Positions 34,852 to 43,396 of a DNA stretch of 64,000 bases are shown one piece after another. Each line of letters opens with the position of its first letter. Positions within the stretch are counted from its first letter, which is position 1. Made by a program: the position numbers and the translations under genes. A model generated the notes under the pieces. It ran no database searches and was not told the DNA's origin. It was given only the letters and a program-made list of their open reading frames with translations. The stretch lies in assembly GCA_039023545.1 (NCBI GenBank), contig JBCHKQ010000001.1, positions 682,001-746,000 of the forward strand, in the 5' to 3' direction. Source of the stretch: Spirochaetia bacterium 38H-sp (GTDB taxonomy: Bacteria > Spirochaetota > Spirochaetia > Winmispirales > Winmispiraceae).

Positions 34852-36222
34852 ACCTGTTCTGCTGTCTACCTTCTTTAAAATTTTTAAAAGTTCTGACTTG
34901 GGAAGGAGATCTATAAGTCTTGCTTCTACGAATTTTTTTGCTTCCTGAGAAAAATCTCCTGCGCTTATACATATTCCTCTATCCGCTCTTGTATCCTTTA
35001 GCCTTGCATGAAAGTCCCTTATAGATAGTTCTCCTACTACTCCTGTCGTACGCATAAATCTGAACAATATGGTGTCCTGCCATTTCCTTGCATCTACTTC
35101 GCAGACAAGATCTGCATACTCAGATGTAACCATACTCATGTTATTTACTTTTACAAAGGCACCCGGAAAATATGCTGCTATTATTTTTCTGCAGAGAGTA
35201 AGAAAATCCGGCGGAGAGGATATAAGATAAGTCTTGAGATTTTGGTTTTGATTCAGTTCGCTGTAGTAATTTATTAATTTTTCTACGTCTTTGTAGCGGG
35301 GGTTGATTCTCTGTATGTTCCTAAGATGTTCTACAGCTTTTTTTACTTCTTTTTTTGCGATATATGCCTGTGCCAGTTTATATGACATTTCCAGCCTTAG
35401 GGTGGTATCAATCACTTCATGTCGCAGGCCTATCTCCATATCCGCTATTGCTCTGTCGTACTTATGCTGAGAAAGATGTGTGGTTCCTGCCTTGTAAGCA
35501 GCTTTGGGTCCCCATACAGGGTCAATCTTTAGATGTGATAGGATGGCAATCGCTTGGTCTTTCTTTCCTGTCATAAGCATAGAATCCGCATATGCAAAGA
35601 GGAATTCTTTATCATCCGGAAATTGGTCTATAATCTGCCGTGCTATTGTCAGTGCTTCTTTGTATTTGTGAATATTGTAAAGGGCTATGGCAAGATATCT
35701 TTTTGTCTCTATATGAGAAGGCACCATCTCATTTGCTTTTAACAGAAGCTTTATCGCATGTTCTGCATTGCCTCTTTTTTGTTCTAGTGCTCCCAGATGG
35801 AATAGGACTTCAAAACTATTTTGTCTTAGCTTATATGCTACAGCCAGGGCTCTATATGCTTCTTCTGTTTTATTAAGTTTAAAAGCGCATATTCCTTGTC
35901 TGCTTGATATCTCAAATTCGTCAAGCTCTGGGTTTGTTGCACATAATTCGGAAAGCAGGCTGTACATTGTATATGCCTTTGCCCAAATGTTATCCTCATA
36001 GTATATATCTGCAAGGGTTTTTAATGCCCTAGGATCTTTAGGGTTTTGTGCCAGCTTTCTTTGAGCTTCTTTTATAAGCACGTTTTTATTCTTTTTTTTC
36101 TTCTTGGGTTTCTTTTTTTTACCGTCTTCATCAGTAGATGTTGTTATGTTAATGTAGATTGCTATTGTTGCAAGTACTGCAAGTACAACAACAAGTGTGA
36201 TTATCAATGGAAGTTGAGTCAT
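34846..36222 (-). CDS. Membrane-anchored TPR protein with Mrr-like C-terminal domain
   Basis: A 458-residue protein with an N-terminal membrane helix (about 5-24) and a very basic linker (KKKKPKKKKKNK, 35-46). At least six TPR-like helical pairs follow (about 50-320: 'ALKTLADIYYEDNIWAKAYTMYS', 'VLFHLGALEQKRGNAEHAIKLL', 'KAAYKAGTTHLSQHKYDRAIADM'). The C-terminal domain (about 338-450) has the order of a restriction-endonuclease-like Mrr fold: 'YADLVCEV', 'ILFRFMRTTGVVGELSIRDFHARLKDTRADRGICISAGDFSQEAKKF' and 'IDLLPKSELLKIL'. The usual Q-x-K is F-R-F-M-R, so the catalytic pair looks lost. A cytoplasmic scaffold that senses rather than cuts is likely. AAGGA precedes the ATG. Confidence 0.7.
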   Translation of the reverse strand: MTQLPLIITLVVVLAVLATIAIYINITTSTDEDGKKKKPKKKKKNKNVLIKEAQRKLAQNPKDPRALKTLADIYYEDNIWAKAYTMYSLLSELCATNPELDEFEISSRQGICAFKLNKTEEAYRALAVAYKLRQNSFEVLFHLGALEQKRGNAEHAIKLLLKANEMVPSHIETKRYLAIALYNIHKYKEALTIARQIIDQFPDDKEFLFAYADSMLMTGKKDQAIAILSHLKIDPVWGPKAAYKAGTTHLSQHKYDRAIADMEIGLRHEVIDTTLRLEMSYKLAQAYIAKKEVKKAVEHLRNIQRINPRYKDVEKLINYYSELNQNQNLKTYLISSPPDFLTLCRKIIAAYFPGAFVKVNNMSMVTSEYADLVCEVDARKWQDTILFRFMRTTGVVGELSIRDFHARLKDTRADRGICISAGDFSQEAKKFVEARLIDLLPKSELLKILKKVDSRTGL

Positions 36223-36314
36223 GGTTTAATTATCCTTTCTATATCTGTTATTGTCAAGGAAATAAAAGCCTGTCAATTGTTGTATTGAGAGTGCAAAGCT
36301 ATTATACTTTTTCT

Positions 36315-37763
36315 ATGAAGTTGAGTGAGCTTGAGTCCATATTTAAAGAATACGGTTTGCCTGATGATATCTCAAAAAAGGTTCTTTCTGCTTTTTTAAA
36401 GGCTAATGAGCTTAGGAAAGAATATGAAGAAAAGCTTGACCATTATAAAGAGATGGAGAGGCTGATAAATCTTAATCCAGATACTGGATTGCCTGTAAGA
36501 CGCTACTTGGAAAAGAAGTTTTCCGACTTAAAAGCTGCTTCTGATTCTAGAGGGAAGAAGCTCGCTCTGTTCTTGATACGGCTTGACGATAAATATGCAA
36601 GAATACAGAATAATAGAGATCGCTCAAGGGTCCTGTTATTTAAGACTGCTCATAGAATCTTGCGTGTTACTGGAGGAGGACTTTACCAGGGGGATAGGCT
36701 GGATGAGTTTTTTCTTGCAAGGCATGTCTCTGATGCCCAGGAGGCTATAAAGATTGCTAATGAAATCGTAGAAGAGGTTTCTATGCCCCAGGAGCCTCCG
36801 GCAAGTGATGTGCAGTTTGGCTGTTATATCAGTATTGTGATTTATCCGGATCATGGCAATACTTTTCCTCTTCTCATAGAATTTTTGGCTATGGCTATGG
36901 CTGATATCTATTCTTCTGCAAGAAGGGTACTTTTATATGAGGATGAGATAGGCAGAAAGCATCTTGAAGAAGACCTTATACTGGACCAGGTAAAACAGGT
37001 TATAAGCAATGGCTTTGAAGAGTTTGATATGTATTATCAGCCTATTGTGGATGCTTCTTATCATATAACAGGTTGTGAGGCGCTTATTAGATGGAATAGT
37101 GCTGCCTTTGGTAATGTTAATCCTGCCAGGTTTATTCCTCTTGTTGAGCAGACAGGGGATATTACTGTTATCGGGCAATGGACTCTTTATCAGGCTTGCA
37201 AGCAACTAAAAAGATGGCATGATGATGGATATAGCGATCTGTTTGTATCCGTTAATTTGTCTCCTCCCCAGTTTAAACTGCATGATCTTACTTTTAGGGT
37301 TGCTGGTATTTTAAAATCTCTTGCCATTGATGGACGTTTCCTTAAGCTGGAGGTTACAGAGGGTGTCCTTATGGAAAATCCGGAGGAGGCTATTGCCAAG
37401 ATGCAGGAGCTGAAATCTCTGGGGATAAAGTTTTCTATTGATGATTTTGGTACGGGATACTCTTCTCTTGCATATATTCAGCGTTTCCCTTTTGATACTG
37501 TCAAGATCGATCGTTCTTTTTTGGAGAACCTTGAAGTTGATCTTTCCCAGCAAAGCATTGTAAGGGCTGTTATTGGTATTGCAAGGTCTCTTAATCTTGT
37601 GAGCCTAGCGGAGGGGGTCGAGTCAAGAGGGCAGCTTGATTTTCTTATCAACGAGGGGTGTCAGCTTTTCCAGGGGTTTTATTTTTCCAAGCCGGTTTCT
37701 TCTGAGAAATTTGAGCTTTTGCTTAAGAAAGGCTTTTCTCATCTCAAGGATTCTGGTAATTAA
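36315..37763 (+). CDS. Cyclic-di-GMP phosphodiesterase with degenerate GGDEF and complete EAL domain
   Basis: The start at 36315 gives 482 residues (an in-frame ATG 108 bases upstream adds unlikely sequence). A helical N-terminus leads into a GGDEF-like domain (about 50-210). There the active motif is 'GDRLDEFF' (126-133) in place of GG[DE]EF, so no cyclase activity is expected. The EAL domain (about 225-470) has every catalytic signature: 'EALIRW' (Glu255), 'SVNLSP' (Asn314), 'EVTE' (346-349), 'IDDFGTGYSS' (Asp376-Asp377), 'VKIDRSF' (Lys397), 'AEGVES' (Glu433) and 'QGFYFSKP' (Gln453). It should hydrolyse c-di-GMP and control motility or adhesion. No membrane segment. Confidence 0.92.
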   Translation: MKLSELESIFKEYGLPDDISKKVLSAFLKANELRKEYEEKLDHYKEMERLINLNPDTGLPVRRYLEKKFSDLKAASDSRGKKLALFLIRLDDKYARIQNNRDRSRVLLFKTAHRILRVTGGGLYQGDRLDEFFLARHVSDAQEAIKIANEIVEEVSMPQEPPASDVQFGCYISIVIYPDHGNTFPLLIEFLAMAMADIYSSARRVLLYEDEIGRKHLEEDLILDQVKQVISNGFEEFDMYYQPIVDASYHITGCEALIRWNSAAFGNVNPARFIPLVEQTGDITVIGQWTLYQACKQLKRWHDDGYSDLFVSVNLSPPQFKLHDLTFRVAGILKSLAIDGRFLKLEVTEGVLMENPEEAIAKMQELKSLGIKFSIDDFGTGYSSLAYIQRFPFDTVKIDRSFLENLEVDLSQQSIVRAVIGIARSLNLVSLAEGVESRGQLDFLINEGCQLFQGFYFSKPVSSEKFELLLKKGFSHLKDSGN

Positions 37764-37768
37764 TATGT

Positions 37769-38221
37769 ATGAAACGTCTGTTTGTTTTGTTTTGTGTGAT
37801 TATCTTGAGTTTTCCTGTTTTTTCCGATGATGAGCTTTTTGACTATGTTTCTCTTATGGGGATGGATATTGCCTCTCTTATTGATACCTATGGTATCCCT
37901 TCTTCTGTATATTCTGTACGTGGGGCTGAGGAGTGGCAGGATGATGTCGTCTTTGACTATGGTGCTTTTGCCGTATTTTTATGGGACAATAGAGTTTGGC
38001 AGATTCTTTTTACGGATGATTTTGCGTATAAGGTAGAGGGGCTTGTACTAGGGATGAACTGGGATGAGGCCGTATCTTCTCTTTCTGCTTTTTCTCTTGT
38101 TTTTGAGGATGATGAGAAAAAGGTTTTTGTTCTTCCGCGATGGTCTTATCCTGTGAGGCTTGTAGTTATGAAGGAGAATGATGTGCTTTCTAAGATTTAT
38201 GTATACAGGAGTGATTTTTGA
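37769..38221 (+). CDS. Exported protein of unknown function
   Basis: A 150-residue periplasmic or outer-membrane-associated protein with signal peptide 'MKRLFVLFCVIILSFPVFS'. The mature part is acidic with alternating strands ('YGIPSSVYSVRGAEEWQDDVVFDYGAFAVFLWDNRVWQILF'), like small beta-rich envelope proteins. I do not recognise the family. It starts 5 bases after the EAL gene with no clear ribosome site. Its TGA overlaps the ATG of aroDE, so translation is coupled. Confidence 0.7.
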   Translation: MKRLFVLFCVIILSFPVFSDDELFDYVSLMGMDIASLIDTYGIPSSVYSVRGAEEWQDDVVFDYGAFAVFLWDNRVWQILFTDDFAYKVEGLVLGMNWDEAVSSLSAFSLVFEDDEKKVFVLPRWSYPVRLVVMKENDVLSKIYVYRSDF

Positions 38222-39681
38222 TGGCTGTCAATGTGGTTTTGTCTCTTACATCAGGTTCTGTTGGTGAAGCTCTTAGTCTTATTGATAGATATGCTTCTTA
38301 TTGTCAGGGGATAGAGCTGCGTGCAGATTGTCTTGCTTCCCTGTCTTGCGAAGATATTTCTGCTGTATCTGCTAGAGCAAAAGAGCTTGGGCTTTTTTCT
38401 ATTCTTACTCTAAGGCATGAGCGTGATGGTGGTTTTTTTCATGCATCCTACAAGGAGCATGATAGAGTACTCTCAGAACTGGTGTCCTGTTGCTCTTTTG
38501 ATTTTGTGGATGTTGAGGAGTGGGCTTCTGATTCTATTGTTTCTCTAGCAAGGAGTAATGGCTCAAGGGTTATAAGATCGGCTCATTTTTTTTCTTCTAT
38601 GCCTTCCGATATTGTTTCTTATGTGGAGGCTCTTGCTGCCATGGGTGATGTTCCTAAGCTGGCTTGTATGCTTTCTTCTTCTGCCGATTTTTCTTTTTTT
38701 ACTGATTCGGCTATGCAGCTCAAGTCTTCTTTGTCTGGTGATTATATTCTTGTAGGTATGGGGGAGTACGGTTTCCCCTCCAGGGTTCTTGCTTCTATTA
38801 TGGGGTCTTTTATAACTTTTTCTTCTGTCGGGACTGTTTCTGCTGCCCCCGGGCATGTGTCTCCTGATGTTCTTTATTCTCTTTATAGGGTTCCTTCCAT
38901 AAATGAGGGGACTTCTATTTTTGGTATTATAGGTAATCCTGTTTTGCATTCTATGTCACCGGGGATTCATAATCCTATTTTTGCAGAAAAAGGTCTGGAT
39001 GCTGTTTATATTCCTTTTTGTGTTGATTCTCTTGAGGAGTTTTTTTCTGTTGCGGACAGGCTAAATATAAAGGGTGTTTCTGTTACTATTCCTCACAAGC
39101 AGGCTGTTATACCTTTTCTTGATTCTTGTGCCGATGTTGTTTCTGCTGTGGGTGCTTGCAATACTGTTGTAAGACGCGGCAGTTCTTGGTGGGGGACTAA
39201 TACGGATGTCTATGGTTTCTGGAGTCCTCTTGAAGATGTTCTAAGTGTTTCTACTCTTGCTTCTGGTCGTCGTGCTACTGTTATTGGTGCTGGTGGTGCT
39301 GCCAGGTCTGTTGTGTACGCGCTTGTAAAAAACGGCTTTGATGTGCTTATCTTAAACAGGACTGTTGAGAAGGCGGCTTCTCTTGCGGCTGATTTTTCAT
39401 GTGAGTATGCTGCGCTTGATGAGTCTTCCTGCGCTCTTATTTCTTCTTATCGTTCTGTTATAGTGCAGACTACAAGTCTTGGTATGGGAAATAATTGTGT
39501 CAATCCGCTTGCTTTTTACGATTTGCAGGGGGATGAAATTTGTTATGATATTGTTTATATTCCCAAAATGACTCCTTTTCTTTCTTTTGCGGAGAAGAAA
39601 GGGTGCAGGATTATTACAGGAGATCTTATGCTTAAGGCTCAAGCTATTGAGCAGAGTCGGCTTTTCTGTGAGCTTGTGTAG
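38221..39681 (+). CDS. aroDE: Bifunctional 3-dehydroquinate dehydratase (type I) / shikimate dehydrogenase
   Basis: A 486-residue fusion of two consecutive chorismate-pathway steps. Residues about 1-215 form a type I dehydroquinate dehydratase with 'IELRADCL' (31-38), Schiff-base Lys146 in 'VPKLACML' and His122 in 'IRSAHFF'. Residues about 232-486 form shikimate dehydrogenase: 'GNPVLHSMSPGIHN' (238-251), catalytic Lys293 in 'IPHKQ', Asp329 in 'TNTDVYGF', and NADP loop 'GAGGAARS'. The same fusion is known in plants, chlamydiae and some spirochaetes and planctomycetes. GGAG lies ten bases before the ATG, which overlaps the preceding stop. Serine and valine are almost always TCT and GTT. Confidence 0.92.
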   Translation: MAVNVVLSLTSGSVGEALSLIDRYASYCQGIELRADCLASLSCEDISAVSARAKELGLFSILTLRHERDGGFFHASYKEHDRVLSELVSCCSFDFVDVEEWASDSIVSLARSNGSRVIRSAHFFSSMPSDIVSYVEALAAMGDVPKLACMLSSSADFSFFTDSAMQLKSSLSGDYILVGMGEYGFPSRVLASIMGSFITFSSVGTVSAAPGHVSPDVLYSLYRVPSINEGTSIFGIIGNPVLHSMSPGIHNPIFAEKGLDAVYIPFCVDSLEEFFSVADRLNIKGVSVTIPHKQAVIPFLDSCADVVSAVGACNTVVRRGSSWWGTNTDVYGFWSPLEDVLSVSTLASGRRATVIGAGGAARSVVYALVKNGFDVLILNRTVEKAASLAADFSCEYAALDESSCALISSYRSVIVQTTSLGMGNNCVNPLAFYDLQGDEICYDIVYIPKMTPFLSFAEKKGCRIITGDLMLKAQAIEQSRLFCELV

Positions 39682-39692
39682 TTTGCTGTTTT

Positions 39693-39765
39693 TGCCGCAG
39701 GCAGGCAGTGACAGCTTTTTGTATGTTTTTTGCTTTGTTGGGAGCTGGCACTGCCGTTCGGTTTA
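39693..39765 (+). repeat. Variable-stem intergenic element, copy 7
   Basis: TGCCGCAGGCA (39693-39703), then arms GGCAGTG-a-CAGCT (39704-39716) and AGCTG-g-CACTGCC (39743-39755), 12 paired bases, then CGTTCGGTTTA (39755-39765). It lies between aroDE and the polyamine genes, 24 bases before the next start codon. Confidence 0.72.
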
Positions 39766-39789
39766 TTTTATATCTTTACGGAGGTTTTT

Positions 39790-40977
39790 ATGGCGAGGGT
39801 TCTTGTTATCGGTGCAGGTGGTGTGGGCAGGGTTACTGCTATTAAGTGTGCTCAGCGCGAGGATGTTTTTGATGAGGTTATGGTTGCCAGTAGGACGCTT
39901 GTACGCTGTGAGGAGATTGCTAAGGATGCGCCGAGGCCTATTTCTGTGGCTCAGGTTGATGCAGATTATCCGGAGAATGTTGTGGCTTTGATACGTGATT
40001 TTAGGCCGGATGTACTTATCAATGTTGCTCTGCCTTATCAGAATCTTGCTGTTATGAGGGCTTGTCTTGAGGAGGGGGTTGATTATATAGATACTGCGGC
40101 TTATGAGGCCAAGGATGCTACGGGTTTTACTTATAAGACGCAGATTTCCGAGTTTTCTGAGTCGTATGAGAAGGCTGGGCTTTCTGCTGTGCTTGGATGC
40201 GGATTTGATCCTGGGGTCACCAATGTGTGGGTGGCTTATGCTGCAAGGCATTTGCTTGATGAGATTGTTGAGCTTGATATTGTGGATGTCAATGCTGGTG
40301 ATAATGGGCTGCCTTTTTCTACCAATTTTAATCCGGAGGTAAATATAAGAGAGGTTACTCTTCCTGCGCGTTATTGGGAGAATGGTTCTTTTAAGGAGGA
40401 ACCTGCTTTTTCCACTAGGTGGGATTTTGAGTGTCCTGATAATCTGGGGGTGTATCCTGTATATAGAATGTATCATGAGGAACTTGAGCCTATTACTTGG
40501 CATTTTCCTTCCATTAAAAGGGCTACTTTCTGGATGAAGTTCTCCGATGTGTATATAGATACGCTGAGAGCGCTCGAGAGGTGTAATATGACGAGTATTG
40601 AGCCTGTTGATGTCGGTGGTGTTGCGATTTCTCCGCTTGATTTTCTCAAAAAGGTTTTGCCTGACCCTGGAGAGCTGGGACCCAAAACTGTTGGTAAGAC
40701 CTGTATTGGTAATATCATGACAGGCTTTAAGGATGGAAAGAAAAAGCGTTATTTTATCTATAATATTTGCGACCATCAGGATGCCTATAAGGAAACGGGT
40801 GCACAGGCTGTGAGCTATACAGCAGGGGTTCCACCTGTTCTTGCTGCCGAGCTTATTGTAAAGGGTAAGTGGAAGCAGCCGGGTGTGTTTACTCCTGAGC
40901 AGCTTGATCCTGATCCTTTTATGGATGCCATTGGTGATTATGGACTTCCTTGGAAGTTGGTAGAGCTTGATTCTTAG
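39790..40977 (+). CDS. Carboxynorspermidine/carboxyspermidine dehydrogenase (saccharopine dehydrogenase-like)
   Basis: A 395-residue NAD(P)-dependent enzyme that joins aspartate semialdehyde to putrescine (or diaminopropane) to give carboxyspermidine (or carboxynorspermidine). The start at 39790 has GGAGG eight bases upstream. Features are an N-terminal nucleotide-binding loop 'VIGAGGVGRVTAIKCAQ', 'DTAAYEAKDATGF', 'GCGFDPGVTNVWVAYAA', 'PEVNIREVTLPARYWENG' and 'GKTCIGNIMTGFKDGKKKRYFIYNICDH'. These are typical of carboxynorspermidine dehydrogenase rather than lysine-pathway saccharopine dehydrogenase. It is 11 bases upstream of the decarboxylase that uses its product. Confidence 0.9.
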   Translation: MARVLVIGAGGVGRVTAIKCAQREDVFDEVMVASRTLVRCEEIAKDAPRPISVAQVDADYPENVVALIRDFRPDVLINVALPYQNLAVMRACLEEGVDYIDTAAYEAKDATGFTYKTQISEFSESYEKAGLSAVLGCGFDPGVTNVWVAYAARHLLDEIVELDIVDVNAGDNGLPFSTNFNPEVNIREVTLPARYWENGSFKEEPAFSTRWDFECPDNLGVYPVYRMYHEELEPITWHFPSIKRATFWMKFSDVYIDTLRALERCNMTSIEPVDVGGVAISPLDFLKKVLPDPGELGPKTVGKTCIGNIMTGFKDGKKKRYFIYNICDHQDAYKETGAQAVSYTAGVPPVLAAELIVKGKWKQPGVFTPEQLDPDPFMDAIGDYGLPWKLVELDS

Positions 40978-40988
40978 GCGGTTTTCCT

Positions 40989-42140
40989 GTGGATTTTTTT
41001 AAGGGTTTTGATCCGTATTCTGTTCAAAGTCCATGTTTTGTTGTGGATACGGATGCTGTTGAATATAATTTGCGTATTCTGGATGATGTACAGAAAAGGA
41101 GTGGAGCTAAGATTTTGCTTGCACTCAAGGCCTTCTCCATGTGGCATATCGCTCCACTTATTTCTTCTTATCTTTGCGGGACATGTGCCTCCGGACTTTG
41201 GGAAGCAGAGCTTGGGAGAGAGGAGTTTGATGGTATAGTCTCAACATACTCCCCTGCCTATAAGGAGTCTGAGATTGTGCGGATTATGGAGCTTTCTGAT
41301 CATGTCATATTTAACACGCCTTCCCAGTTTTTGCGCTTTAAGGATTATGCTAGCTCATCTTCTCATCCCGTTGAGCTGGGGCTGCGTGTTAATCCGGAGC
41401 AGTCGGAGGCTCCTGTTGCTATCTATGATCCGTCCGGGCCTTTCTCCAGACTGGGTACTGTCCTGTCCGAGTTTGACCCCTCTATTGTTGATGAGCTTGA
41501 CGGTTTTCACTTTCATACTCTCTGCGAGCAGAATGCAGATGCTCTTGAACGTGTACTTAGGGCATTTGAAGAGCGGTTTGGAGAGTTTGTGTCGGGCAGA
41601 AAATGGGTCAACTGGGGCGGCGGTCACCATATAACGCGTGAGGATTATGATACAGAAAAACTAATAAACCTTGTATGCGACTTTATTGCGCGCTATGACG
41701 TGGATGTCTATCTTGAGCCTGGCGAGGCTGTTGCTCTGGGTACAGGGGTGCTTGTAGCCGAAGTCCTGGACATTGTACATAATGGGATGAACATAGCTAT
41801 ACTGGACACATCGGCTACGACTCACATGCCCGACGTACTTGAGATGCCCTACAGACCTCATATCTGGGATGCGGGTGAGGCCGGTGAGAAAGCATACACC
41901 TACAGACTGGGTGGCCCCTCGTGCCTTGCAGGAGATGTGATAGGCGACTATAGCTTTGACCGTCCTCTCAAGCCGGGAGATAGGCTGGTTTTTTCTGATA
42001 TGGCACATTATACAATGGTAAAGACAACCACCTTTAATGGTGTAAAACTTCCCTCCATAGCTGTTTACAGCAGTACATCGAGAAAAGCAGAACATGTAAG
42101 ACATTTTTATTACTCTGATTTTAAAAACAGACTTTCCTAA
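40989..42140 (+). CDS. nspC: Carboxynorspermidine decarboxylase
   Basis: A 383-residue PLP enzyme of the alanine racemase/ornithine decarboxylase fold that releases CO2 from carboxy(nor)spermidine. The PLP lysine is Lys47 in 'ALKAFS'. 'LRVNPEQSEAPVAIYDPSGPFSRLG', 'FHFHTLCEQNADALE' and 'NWGGGHHITR' are hallmark NspC strings. The cofactor Gly-rich loop and 'LGGPSCLAGDVIGDY' complete the fold. It starts with GTG behind a GGCGG-like site, 11 bases after the dehydrogenase. Confidence 0.94.
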   Translation: MDFFKGFDPYSVQSPCFVVDTDAVEYNLRILDDVQKRSGAKILLALKAFSMWHIAPLISSYLCGTCASGLWEAELGREEFDGIVSTYSPAYKESEIVRIMELSDHVIFNTPSQFLRFKDYASSSSHPVELGLRVNPEQSEAPVAIYDPSGPFSRLGTVLSEFDPSIVDELDGFHFHTLCEQNADALERVLRAFEERFGEFVSGRKWVNWGGGHHITREDYDTEKLINLVCDFIARYDVDVYLEPGEAVALGTGVLVAEVLDIVHNGMNIAILDTSATTHMPDVLEMPYRPHIWDAGEAGEKAYTYRLGGPSCLAGDVIGDYSFDRPLKPGDRLVFSDMAHYTMVKTTTFNGVKLPSIAVYSSTSRKAEHVRHFYYSDFKNRLS

Positions 42141-42146
42141 ATTTTA

Positions 42147-42213
42147 TATCGAACGTCGTGACCGCGCCCATACTGCAAAAAATGCAAGAAGCGCGGTCAC
42201 TCCTGCCTTTGGC
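42147..42213 (+). repeat. Variable-stem intergenic element, copy 8
   Basis: Reverse orientation: TATATCGAACG (42147-42157), then perfect 10-base arms GTGACCGCGC (42060+100, i.e. 42160-42169) and GCGCGGTCAC (42191-42200), then TGCCTTTGGC (42204-42213). It begins 6 bases after the nspC stop, so the constant GTTCGATATA end is nearest the gene. Confidence 0.7.
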
Positions 42214-42361
42214 TTATACATGCAATTATACACTTAATCTTGGAGCTTTATGTATAGTAGAACAATCCCATAGTCCTGTTGGACTTGTATTGCTAATGAT
42301 TGCTTCTTATTTTTTTTTTATTTTGCTAATATTTGATGAGACTATGTTTGCGAGGTTGGTT

Positions 42362-43225
42362 ATGCCACATTTCCTTTACACTGAGACTGACAATGCGCCT
42401 ATAGAAAAGGCTCTGTTTTCTGTTATCCCTGTGCCATACGAGAAGACTGTGTCTTACGGTGCAGGTACGGCTGCAGCTCCTGGTGCAATTATAGAGGCCT
42501 CTGGACAGCTGGAGGCCTGGGATGGCAGAAGTATCCCCTCTGATAGAGGTATAAACACTCAGGAAGAAGTAAGAGCCTCAGAACCGGAGGAGATGATAGA
42601 GCTTGTTTCTGAGAGGATAAAGCTATGCTTTTCTCACTCTTCCGTGCCTGTTGTCATAGGCGGTGAGCACAGTGTTTCCTGTGGAGTATGGAAGGCCATA
42701 GCAGAAACATATGGTGCAGGAGAGATTGGTATTGTGCAGATAGATGCTCATGCTGACCTCAGGGATTCTTATCAGGGAACCCGGTACAGCCATGCTTGTG
42801 CGATAAGAAGGGCTTGTGACTATGATTTTTCTGTCTATCAGGCTGGTGTAAGAAGCATTTCTTATGATGAGGTTCTGTTTAGAAAGTCTTATCCCAATAT
42901 CAAGTGGGCTGATGCGCAGGATATAAGGAGGAAAAGAGCATCTCTTGATATTGATGAGCTTTTTCCTGATAAGGTGTATATTACGATAGATGTTGACGGA
43001 TTTGATCCTTCTGTCTTTCGTGAAACAGGGACGCCAGAGCCGGGAGGGCTTATGTGGTACGAGGTCTTGTTTTTTATAGAGCGGATTGCAAGGAGCAGAG
43101 AGATTGTAGGCTTTGATGTAGTGGAGCTTGCACCTCACAGAGGAAGCCATGTGGAAGCTTTTGCCGCAGCAAGATTGATACATGATATCATGGGAATCAT
43201 AGTGCGGAGTAAAAAAACGATATAA
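42362..43225 (+). CDS. speB: Agmatinase (ureohydrolase family)
   Basis: Converts agmatine to putrescine and urea in a binuclear manganese site. The ATG at 42362 was chosen because GAGG lies six bases upstream and the protein aligns with family starts; longer in-frame starts run back through a repeat element. In the 287-residue form the metal ligands are His103 ('GGEHS'), Asp128, His130 and Asp132 ('DAHADLR'), and Asp210 and Asp212 ('DVDGFDPS'). 'SHACAIRRA' and 'GGLMWYEV' are typical. With the two upstream genes it supplies the diamine for spermidine or norspermidine synthesis. Confidence 0.93.
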   Translation: MPHFLYTETDNAPIEKALFSVIPVPYEKTVSYGAGTAAAPGAIIEASGQLEAWDGRSIPSDRGINTQEEVRASEPEEMIELVSERIKLCFSHSSVPVVIGGEHSVSCGVWKAIAETYGAGEIGIVQIDAHADLRDSYQGTRYSHACAIRRACDYDFSVYQAGVRSISYDEVLFRKSYPNIKWADAQDIRRKRASLDIDELFPDKVYITIDVDGFDPSVFRETGTPEPGGLMWYEVLFFIERIARSREIVGFDVVELAPHRGSHVEAFAAARLIHDIMGIIVRSKKTI

Positions 43226-43345
43226 CCATCGCAAGTGATATATCAAAAAAGATATAAAATCTTTTATTTCCTCTTGTTTTCTTTTTTGTATTATTTTATT
43301 TGTTTTTGATATAATAAAATATTTTGTATATTTTTTTTGTGCTTA

Positions 43346-43361
43346 TGGCATGGTGTTTGCA
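43346..43361 (+). promoter_or_regulatory. Predicted sigma-54 promoter of the outer-membrane protein gene
   Basis: TGGCATGGTGTTTGCA matches the sigma-54 consensus (TGGCACG, four bases, TTGCA) at all positions but one. The invariant GG and GC are separated by exactly ten bases. It is 36 bases upstream of the start codon. An enhancer-binding regulator site was not recognised. Confidence 0.6.
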
Positions 43362-43396
43362 TATATATTTGTAAGATTTTTATGCGGAGGACTTTT

